A stretch of 37,693 bases of DNA, from IMG/VR virus record IMGVR_UViG_3300017735_000033, positions 1-37,693 of that record; one strand, given 5' to 3'. Position 1 is the first letter of the stretch, and each line of letters starts with the position of its first letter. The notes beneath the pieces were generated by a model that was not told the DNA's origin, did not search any database, and saw only the letters and a program-made list of their open reading frames with translations. Made by a program: the position numbers and the translations under genes. Positions 32,924-37,693 of the stretch are shown piece after piece. The DNA comes from a virus.

Positions 32924-33967
32924 TTATTGTTCTAGTGCTTCCAAGCCAACCATCAATCCATCAGGTGCAAGCTTGGCGTAAATCATTGTAGTTTCAATCT
33001 TAGAGTGTCCCATCCAATCTTTAACGACTGTAATAGGGACTCCGCGTTGAACCATCCTACTCGCGCAGGTGTGGCGGGCAATATAAAAAACAAACTCAGG
33101 GTCTTCATTATTCAAGAAGTCTTTCAACATATCCCAATGACGTCTGCATTGTCCCTTTTCCCAAAACTCCCACGGAGATGTTTTGTTGTGCTTCTGTGCA
33201 TATTCAAATGCAGTATAAGCGCGAGTCGTTAAGGGGATACTACGAGCGCCCTTCGTGCCTGTCTTAGATTGAGAGGCTTTGATGTCTGCTATGTAGCATT
33301 CACGGTTAGGGTCGAAGCGTATCTGATTAGCTTTTAAACGCCTTGATTCTGATGGGCGCATGCCTGTATCAATCGACCAAAACAAAAAGTGTTTGAAAAA
33401 TAAAAAATCTTTCTGAGTGTTGTGCAGCTTGGCATCTAAAGTATCCATTGCATCTACAATTTTTTCTTCTTCTTCAACTGACCAAAAGATTAATCGCTCA
33501 TTGTTCGTAGCGAACCGAGGTATCTTTGGCAAGGCATCTACCCACCCACGGTCGTGTCCATACTTCAACGCTTGTTTGAGCATACCTAGCTTACGATTAA
33601 GTGTGGCGGGTTTGTATCCTAGTCTTTTTAAATGCGTAACATAATCATCCATGTGAGTTGTTTGTAAGGTGCGCGCGGAGACGTCGCCGAAGTATTCGTT
33701 TAACTTCTTTATCTCATACAAACAATTCTGCTCTTGCTCCATGCCTTGCCAAACATTTGAGAACACAACGTCAAGTAAGTCTGATAATGTCTTACCTTGT
33801 TTAGTTCCTTCTACAATATCTTGTAGAGAGAGGTTTAAAGCTATGCGGCGTTTCATTTCCGCTTCCCAAGCAACTGCTTCTACTTCTGTGTCGAAGCCTT
33901 TACGGTGGCGAACGCCTGACTTCATAAAGTCTGCTTGGTATTGGTTTCCTACTGTTCTAATACTCAT
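32924..33967 (-). CDS. int: Tyrosine recombinase integrase
   Basis: This 347-residue phage integrase inserts the genome at the tRNA-Ala site copied in the nearby attP. The N-terminal part (residues 1-55) resembles an arm-binding domain (NQYQADFMKSGVRHRKGFDT), followed by a SAM-like core-binding region. Catalytic residues are R204 (TGMRPSE), K235 (SQSKTGTKG), R298 in YIARHT, H321 (WMGHSKIETT) and nucleophile Y330 (MIYAKLAP). The His of the usual HxxR is Tyr295 here. I chose ATG 33967 because it overlaps the MarR-like stop (ATGA); an upstream ATG at 34024 lies inside that gene. Confidence 0.93.
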   Translation of the reverse strand: MSIRTVGNQYQADFMKSGVRHRKGFDTEVEAVAWEAEMKRRIALNLSLQDIVEGTKQGKTLSDLLDVVFSNVWQGMEQEQNCLYEIKKLNEYFGDVSARTLQTTHMDDYVTHLKRLGYKPATLNRKLGMLKQALKYGHDRGWVDALPKIPRFATNNERLIFWSVEEEEKIVDAMDTLDAKLHNTQKDFLFFKHFLFWSIDTGMRPSESRRLKANQIRFDPNRECYIADIKASQSKTGTKGARSIPLTTRAYTAFEYAQKHNKTSPWEFWEKGQCRRHWDMLKDFLNNEDPEFVFYIARHTCASRMVQRGVPITVVKDWMGHSKIETTMIYAKLAPDGLMVGLEALEQ

Positions 33968-34341
33968 GGTGTCAATGTGTTTAATAAGTCTAACTTCAAG
34001 GCTTTTCCCTTTTCGGTTAGACATAGGAGTCTGTGGCGCGCATCGTTAGTGTCAATAGAAATCTCAACAACACCTACATTAATTAAAGTTTTACATCCGC
34101 GTGTCATTCGTGTCGCGGTGATTTCCATGTCGTTACGCATATCAACAATAGATATTTTGTTTTTAGCACACAACACATACCAAAATATTTCGATGGTTAT
34201 GAGGTCTACATTACCTATCTGCTCAAGGAGGATTTTTCCTCGTTGGATGGAAGCAGATGAGAAAAGCCCATCGGAATGCGTAAAATCGAACTCTGTATTC
34301 AAGAACCCCTTTAAAGTTGTTTCTAACTCTTTTGACATCAT
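33964..34341 (-). CDS. MarR-like winged-helix regulator, 125 aa
   Basis: The 125-residue product has a winged-helix layout of MarR type: a helix pair (LITIEIFWYVLCAKN), recognition-helix-like segment ITATRMTRGCKTLINVGVV, and wing-like EISIDTNDARHRLLCLTEKGKAL. The closing LTEKGK is typical of MarR proteins. The ATG at 34341 is preceded by GGGAG six bases away; a longer frame to 34416 is less likely. Its stop overlaps the integrase start. It may control integrase and lysogeny from the repeats upstream (34462-34496). Confidence 0.75.
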   Translation of the reverse strand: MMSKELETTLKGFLNTEFDFTHSDGLFSSASIQRGKILLEQIGNVDLITIEIFWYVLCAKNKISIVDMRNDMEITATRMTRGCKTLINVGVVEISIDTNDARHRLLCLTEKGKALKLDLLNTLTP

Positions 34342-34500
34342 AGAATCTCCCTTTTCTATTCTTTTCAGTATAGCAGATATTTTCATAGCTGTAAATATAC
34401 CAAATTGTGTAACCAATATTGTACTTCATGCTTCCTCCTATACAGGATTCATAACATGAACGAATCAATTGACTGATTCATGAGAATTTTGAATCAATGC
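34342..34500. promoter_or_regulatory. Upstream regulatory region of the MarR-int operon with operator-like repeats
   Basis: No gene is convincing here. GAATCA at 34462-34467 faces TGATTC at 34474-34479. TGATTCA at 34474-34480 faces TGAATCA at 34490-34496. Three alternating copies of one 6-base half-site on the promoter side of a winged-helix gene resemble a compact operator. The region is AT-rich and likely contains the promoter, for which I cannot pick precise boxes. Confidence 0.55.
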
Positions 34501-34560
34501 AGTTATAACATATCTAAGCATGCTTACACAAATGAAATTTTTACGTATATGCAACTATTT

Positions 34561-34616
34561 GGGCATGCGGGCGTTTGGGCATGCGGGCGTTTGGGCATGC
34601 GGGCGTTTGGGCATGC
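34561..34616. repeat. 3.5 tandem copies of a 16-bp GC-rich unit with GGGCATGC
   Basis: The unit GGGCATGCGGGCGTTT is repeated exactly at 34561, 34577 and 34593, with a partial fourth copy from 34609. Each contains the palindrome GCATGC. The block lies between the MarR operator region and intergenic module A. Identical copies suggest recent slippage or selection. It marks the boundary between the AT-richer core and the GC-rich accessory block. Confidence 0.92.
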
Positions 34617-34672
34617 AGCGCTCCCCCTGCGGCGCGGGCGGCGGCGGCGGAGATTTTGGAGCGCTTCGCGCG

Positions 34673-34868
34673 CTCAAAATGATAGTCACCTCCTGCGACC
34701 GATAGGGAGCCTAGTTAGAGCCTGAGCGGCGACTGAGCGCCTAACTAGGGCGACGATAGGAGCCTAGTCAAGCCCCGCAGGGAAAATTTTTTTGGGGACG
34801 TGAACGACTCTTGGAGGATGTGCGGTGATAGTGCGAAAAAAGGCGCGCCCCGATTTGAGACGCGCCTT
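34673..34868. repeat. Structured intergenic module, copy A
   Basis: This copy runs from CTCAAAATGATAGTCA (34673-34688) to the terminator ending near 34868. It holds a 9-bp stem (CCTAGTTAG 34710-34718 with CTAACTAGG 34741-34749) and paired direct repeats of the GCGACGATAGGAGCCTAG type, then a GCGGTGATAGT motif. Copies B and C share these elements in the same order. It separates the GP88-like gene cluster from the MarR-int operon. Confidence 0.8.
34836..34868 (-). terminator. Terminator after the GP88-like gene cluster
   Basis: On the minus strand AGGCGCG and CGCGCCT form a stem closed by a 13-base loop and followed by a run of T (AAAAAA on the plus strand at 34836-34841). It lies 13 bases beyond the stop of the 22-residue membrane peptide. 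Two similar terminators built on GGCGCGCC end the other accessory genes. Confidence 0.85.
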
Positions 34869-34880
34869 GCATTATTATTA

Positions 34881-34949
34881 TTACGAGATTGAAATTAAAA
34901 CAATCATCAATGAGACGCCCGCAATTGCTAGCATTAAAGGAATAAGCAT
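34881..34949 (-). CDS. 22-residue hydrophobic peptide ORF coupled to GP88-like gene
   Basis: ATG at 34949 lies immediately after the TAA stop of the GP88-like gene. The 22 residues (MLIPLMLAIAGVSLMIVLIS plus IS) are almost wholly hydrophobic, enough for one membrane span, ending at TAA 34881-34883. A terminator follows at once, so it is the last frame of that transcript. Position and composition make it a plausible membrane micropeptide, but translation is unproven. Confidence 0.45.
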   Translation of the reverse strand: MLIPLMLAIAGVSLMIVLISIS

Positions 34950-35606
34950 TTAGTGTAGTGGGTAATCAATATTAGTTAGTGACTTGTCCCAACATTTGCG
35001 GCATGTCATACAACGCCCGCCTTTTTCTTGAGCGTCGCAGATGTGCGCGGAGTCGGTAAAGTCGACGGTCGACGTTTGAACGCCCAACGCCTCGGCGATT
35101 GCCAAAGGCGGAGCGGTTGCCTTAAAATACGCGGATAAACGTATGGTAAGGTTTTCGGCTACGGTGTCGGAGTCCGTGAATTGCTGCACGATTTTATACT
35201 CGCGAGAGGGTAGCCAAAACTTAACAGCGGGCAACGCAAGCGCGATTTCATTGATGGCGCGCAAGTGTTCGACGCTTTGCAAGTCGCCGCTATCGTGCCA
35301 CCGAAAAAAGCCGCTTGTGTTTGTGTTGTGAATTAGCAAGGTCATGTCGGCTTGCCATCCTTCGAGGTCTTGCGTCACTCTGTCGAATCTTCGTTGCAAG
35401 GCGGCTTTGACTGTCGGCATATTATAAAAACCTTTGAGCGCGTAACAATTCGCGCAAGTGCTTTTTCCCGCCTTGCGGAGTTTCGAGCCTGTCAAACATT
35501 TCTGAGCGGGTAGAGAGTAACCTTCGCAAGGCATCTTTGACGGCTTCGACAAGCCACCGACGCGCGCGGAAAGTTCTTTAATCTCTGGCTTTGTTAGTGT
35601 TTTCAT
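34950..35606 (-). CDS. GP88-like phage/plasmid protein, 218 aa
   Basis: The product resembles the 'Gene product 88' family found in phages and plasmids. The pattern KMPCEGYSLPAQKCLTGSKL, then KSTCANCYALKGFYNMPTVK, then FFRWHDSGDLQSVEHLRAIN, fits it. Ten or so Cys residues in CxxC-like groups (CANC, CMTCRKC) suggest metal or Fe-S binding, and the arrangement is reminiscent of radical-SAM-like or zinc proteins. Its biochemical role is not known to me. The start overlaps the preceding gene by 4 bases (ATGA). It is richer in GC than the phage core. Confidence 0.75.
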   Translation of the reverse strand: MKTLTKPEIKELSARVGGLSKPSKMPCEGYSLPAQKCLTGSKLRKAGKSTCANCYALKGFYNMPTVKAALQRRFDRVTQDLEGWQADMTLLIHNTNTSGFFRWHDSGDLQSVEHLRAINEIALALPAVKFWLPSREYKIVQQFTDSDTVAENLTIRLSAYFKATAPPLAIAEALGVQTSTVDFTDSAHICDAQEKGGRCMTCRKCWDKSLTNIDYPLH

Positions 35607-35890
35607 GATTCGACGGGCGGCGTGTTGAAGCTTGTTTGATTATTTGCGATACCATCCTGCCAAGGGTCGTTTTGTTTTTCTATTTCTGCGCGGTCAATAT
35701 GTTTTTGAAGATTACGGAGCCAAGTTGCGCGAGTGACTTTCTTATCGTATAACTTTAAAGGTGCGGTCAGTCTTACGACTTCGCGCCCGTTTTTCAAAGT
35801 TACTTTTTCGCGCTTCATGTTGCGCCCGTCGTAAATCTCGCCGCGCTTTTCGTGCGGGTAATAATGCCCAAATATATTTTGGTAGTTCAT
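35603..35890 (-). CDS. Unknown protein, 95 aa, operon with GP88-like gene
   Basis: This 95-residue protein is not recognised. It is basic in the centre (NMKREKVTLKNGREVVRLTA, RATWLRNLQKHIDRAEIEKQ) and ends in a polar tail. The ATG is preceded by an AT-rich leader ATTATTATTATT without Shine-Dalgarno, similar to the leader of the DUF932-like gene. It overlaps the GP88-like gene by 4 bases, so the two are probably translated together. Its role may be linked to that gene. Confidence 0.65.
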   Translation of the reverse strand: MNYQNIFGHYYPHEKRGEIYDGRNMKREKVTLKNGREVVRLTAPLKLYDKKVTRATWLRNLQKHIDRAEIEKQNDPWQDGIANNQTSFNTPPVES

Positions 35891-36025
35891 AATAATAATA
35901 ATGTGTTGCGCGGCTGAATTGCCACTTTAGACATTTTGAATTGTAGAGAGCGGCGGTCAAGACTCTTTTTCGGGTATGCAGAAAAAAACTTAATCAAACA
36001 TTCTCCAAGGTTCTTTGCCTCGACC

Positions 36026-36243
36026 CTCAAAATGATAGTCAACCACCGCGACCGTAGGGAGCCTAGCCTGAGGCGTCGCCGTCTGAGACGCCCCGCGGCG
36101 AGCGTGAGGCGGAGCGCCGATTGAGCGCCCAGAGTTGCGGGAGGCACGAGCGGAAGACCAATCGGAGCGACGAAGGAGCGGAGGAAAAGTTTTTAGGCGG
36201 TGATAGTAGGCACGAAAAAGGCGCGCCCCGTTAAGAGCGCGCC
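36026..36243. repeat. Structured intergenic module, copy B
   Basis: This copy begins with the same CTCAAAATGATAGTCA at 36026-36041, continues with GCGACCGTAGGGAGCCTAG, a more diverged GC-rich centre, GGCGGTGATAGT, and ends with the terminator at 36215-36243. It is 218 bases long and less similar in the middle than A and C. The conserved ends with a variable middle suggest function at both ends. Confidence 0.75.
36215..36243 (-). terminator. Terminator after the DUF932-like gene
   Basis: The stem GGCGCGC at 36220-36226 pairs with GCGCGCC at 36237-36243, with a 10-base loop. AAAAA on the plus strand (T run on the minus strand) lies at 36215-36219. It is 15 bases downstream of the gene's stop. 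Confidence 0.85.
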
Positions 36244-36258
36244 CGTGGTCGTTAGCGG

Positions 36259-37035
36259 CTAGGCTACAAGCTCGGCATCTAACACCGTTCGAAGTGCGGC
36301 AGAGCGGCGGACAGTCTGGAGCGGGGCGGCGCGCCAAATATTGCTGAACGCGTTTTGCATGCTCCAGAGCGTGCGGTCGCTGAAAGCTTCCTCGTGTTCG
36401 GGGTTGTGCCATTGGTCTACGACCTTCCCCAAATGCGCGGGCGCGATTGCGTCAGTCATTGACGCGCGGCAAAGCAAATCGTGCGCCGCTAGGTCGGTGA
36501 GTTCGTGAGACTTGAGCGCTTGAACGCGCTTGGCGGCATCAACGCGGGAGTCCAACAAGCGGTCGAGCGCTTCGGCGAACAGTTGCGGCAAGTCGCGGCT
36601 GATTTCGACCGTGTGCTTGCGCCCCACAACAATCTCATTATTGAAGATGAGATTAGAGCAGACAAACGGCGCATCGCCCGCGCAGATAGATGCGGCGAAA
36701 GCTTTGTCGTGTGAGTTGCGAAGACCTACAACGGTCGCGACATCTTCCCCGATTGAAGCGCCGCGGACTTCAAACAGTCCGAAGTAGCGCTTGTCGTCGC
36801 GGTGAGTGAGGTGTGACTCTTGGACGATTTCAAGACCCGCGCCGCCGACTTTCTCGCGCATTAGGTTGATGACTTCGGCGTGGGGCAACGGCTTCCAACT
36901 GTCAGTTGGTTCGGGCGCGCCCATCTTCTCAAGCTCGGCGAAGTCGACGCGGTTGCCGCTTCCCATTAGGTTTAAGTTGAGCATTGGCGCGGGTGCCGCG
37001 GCGGCGGCTTCGTGTGGTGTGGTTGTTGTAATCAT
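36259..37035 (-). CDS. DUF932-like plasmid/phage protein, 258 aa
   Basis: This 258-residue protein has the pattern of the DUF932 family of plasmid and phage proteins. It has an N-terminal Thr/Ala-rich tail, then PLPHAEVINLMREKVGGAGL, a central VVGLRNSHDKAFAASICAG and FVCSNLIFNNEIVVGRKHTV, then a helical C-terminal part. Family function is unknown. GC content is well above that of the phage core. The ATG follows a leader with GGCAATTCCGCC and CATTATT but no Shine-Dalgarno. It is flanked by repeat modules B and C and ends with its own terminator. Confidence 0.75.
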   Translation of the reverse strand: MITTTTPHEAAAAAPAPMLNLNLMGSGNRVDFAELEKMGAPEPTDSWKPLPHAEVINLMREKVGGAGLEIVQESHLTHRDDKRYFGLFEVRGASIGEDVATVVGLRNSHDKAFAASICAGDAPFVCSNLIFNNEIVVGRKHTVEISRDLPQLFAEALDRLLDSRVDAAKRVQALKSHELTDLAAHDLLCRASMTDAIAPAHLGKVVDQWHNPEHEEAFSDRTLWSMQNAFSNIWRAAPLQTVRRSAALRTVLDAELVA

Positions 37036-37140
37036 AATAATGAGGCGGCGTTGAAGGCGGAATTGCCCGCCGCATTATTAGATTGAACGAGTAACCAAGC
37101 TTTTACGAGTCTTTTTTTACAGCGGGGCAAAGTTTTTTTG

Positions 37141-37180
37141 TGGGTATGCTGTCGACCGTGTGGGTATGCTGTCGACCCCG
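37141..37180. repeat. Two tandem 20-bp units with GGGTATGC and GTCGAC
   Basis: TGGGTATGCTGTCGACC begins at 37141 and again at 37161; the units differ only in their last three bases. Each carries GGGTATGC, the same motif seen near modules A and B, and the palindrome GTCGAC. They lie upstream of the DUF932-like gene in the direction of its transcription, so they may be promoter or operator elements. Confidence 0.8.
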
Positions 37181-37211
37181 ACCCGACCCCGCCGCGCCGC
37201 GCCCCGACCCC

Positions 37212-37391
37212 CTCAAAATGATAGTCATTACCCTGCGCGATAGCGCCTATTTAGAGGCGAGCGCCGACTGAGCGCCCAACTAGGGCGACGATAGGAGCCT
37301 AACTACGGAGCGAGCGATAGCGAGCGCAGCGGAAAATTTTTTGGGCGGTGATAGTGGGCGCAAAAAAGGCGCGCCCTGTTAAGAGCGCGCC
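37212..37391. repeat. Structured intergenic module, copy C
   Basis: It opens with CTCAAAATGATAGTCA (37212-37227), contains GCGCGATAGCGCCTAT and GCGACGATAGGAGCCTA direct-repeat elements around AGCGCCCAACTAGGGC, then GGAAAATTTTTTGGGCGGTG with ATAGT, and ends in the terminator. It is 180 bases and aligns best with copy A. Confidence 0.8.
37362..37391 (-). terminator. Terminator after the right-edge gene
   Basis: GGCGCGC at 37368-37374 pairs with GCGCGCC at 37385-37391 across a 10-base loop; a run of six T follows on the minus strand (37362-37367). It lies 15 bases beyond the stop of the edge gene. Confidence 0.85.
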
Positions 37392-37406
37392 CGTGGTCGG
37401 TGTGGT

Positions 37407-37693
37407 TTATTCGGAGTCTTCGGCAGCATACCATGCGACCATGACGCGCTCGAAGTCGTCTTGCACGTCTTGCGGCGTGTCGGCGTCCCAACTCCAGTTT
37501 GGCACGTTGTCTACAATCTCATCATTGAAGGTAATTATGTCGAGGTTGAAAGTGTATTCTTTCAAACAGTAGACGCGCTTGAACTCAATCGCGCCTTGCT
37601 CGCAACGGGTGACCATGTGCAAGGCTTCTTGGTAAGACGGGCGGTCGTCTGTCCAGTCTTCGCAATCTGTGGCGGCGTGGAGTTTGAAGCCGA
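37407..37693 (-). CDS. Unknown acidic protein, N-terminus beyond right edge
   Basis: The reading frame stays open to the window edge, so the beginning of the gene is missing; at least 94 residues are present. A TTG at 37622 is an internal codon rather than a convincing start. The visible part is acidic (TDCEDWTDDRPSYQEAL; ending MVAWYAAEDSE) with aromatic residues and no recognisable motif. It has its own terminator and GC-rich codons like the DUF932-like gene. Function is unknown. Confidence 0.65.
   Translation of the reverse strand, partial: GFKLHAATDCEDWTDDRPSYQEALHMVTRCEQGAIEFKRVYCLKEYTFNLDIITFNDEIVDNVPNWSWDADTPQDVQDDFERVMVAWYAAEDSE

Larger units (their letters stand above)
35891..36258. 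other. Gene-free stretch: leader, GGGTATGC motif and module copy B
   Basis: In minus-strand order it contains the end of the DUF932-like gene's transcript with terminator (36215-36243), repeat module B (36026-36243), a GCATACCC motif at 35972-35979 and a leader of the 95-residue gene. That leader's GGCAATTCAGCC and CATTATTATTATT strings match the DUF932-like gene leader. Minus-strand frames through this region run across the repeat and are not convincing genes. Confidence 0.7.
37036..37406. other. Gene-free stretch: leader, tandem GGGTATGC repeats and module copy C
   Basis: This 371-base stretch holds the leader of the DUF932-like gene, two 20-bp tandem units starting TGGGTATGCTGTCGACC (37141-37160, 37161-37180), then module C and the terminator of the next gene. 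I see no convincing gene on either strand. Confidence 0.7.

Noticed and set aside
34561-34616. CRISPR-like repeat array
   Set aside because: Units are 16 bp and directly abutting with no spacers, so it is a simple tandem repeat.
34480-34725. Plus-strand open frame across the 16-bp tandem repeats
   Set aside because: Its protein is a translation of the repeat (GHAG/GRLGM units) and of module A. It has no ribosome site and lies on the opposite strand to all supported genes.
35887-36412. Minus-strand open frames of 86 and 140 codons across module B
   Set aside because: They read through the repeat and terminator and overlap the DUF932-like gene in another frame. The Arg/Ala/Pro-rich composition is typical of shadow frames in GC-rich DNA.
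1-37693. Integrated prophage with host flanks
   Set aside because: RNA polymerase and integrase lie on either side of an undivided att core, and no second copy of the core is visible elsewhere in the window.
37407-37693. Circular join of the right-edge gene with the left edge
   Set aside because: Continuing the minus-strand frame into bases 1-60 meets a stop within about 50 bases and offers no start codon there, so the two edges do not appear to be adjacent.

Overview
The window is almost all of a T7-like podovirus (Autographiviridae-type) genome, read right to left: nearly every convincing gene is on the minus strand. The gene order is the T7 order: early/accessory genes, regulator and integrase, phage RNA polymerase, SSB, endonuclease I, primase-helicase, DNA polymerase, 5'-3' exonuclease, portal, scaffold, capsid, tail tubes A and B, ejection proteins, tail fibres, holin-like genes, small and large terminase. 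Accessory features (GTA-type three-TM holin candidate, dATP/dGTP diphosphohydrolase-like gene, a basic 43-residue protein, an SSB with an acidic tail ending in Phe) resemble marine cyano-, pelagi- and roseo-podoviruses. The host cannot be named. The integrase and the attP core, which copies the 3' half of a tRNA-Ala(GGC), indicate a temperate or recently temperate phage.

Layout. 1-140: GC-rich edge of unclear origin. 170-901: two small unknown genes and a palindromic intergenic region. 902-3320: terminase large subunit, HNH protein, terminase small subunit and two small membrane proteins. 3327-5958: two tail-fibre/tip genes. 5965-13893: ejection proteins; the largest carries a SAP-like and a SAM-methyltransferase-like domain instead of the usual transglycosylase. 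13886-17361: tail tubes. 17377-18475: strong terminator and capsid. 18614-19394: two basic small proteins and a holin candidate. 19402-21746: scaffold and portal. 21749-23662: small genes and a BspA-like repeat protein. 23669-29660: nucleotide and DNA replication genes. 29707-32130: RNA polymerase. 32131-32399: attP. 32400-34341: two small genes, integrase and a MarR-like regulator.

34342-37693 is a different kind of DNA. It is GC-rich and contains minus-strand accessory genes (GP88-like, DUF932-like and unknowns). They are separated by three copies of a structured ~180-220 bp intergenic module with a GGCGCGCC-type terminator at one end. A GGGYATGC motif lies about 50-60 bp beyond the other end. 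This modular block is, with the methyltransferase-bearing ejection protein, the least explained part of the window.

The RNA polymerase lies on one side of the att core and the integrase on the other. The sequence therefore represents the virion or excised form, not an integrated prophage. No endolysin, amidase or spanin was recognised.
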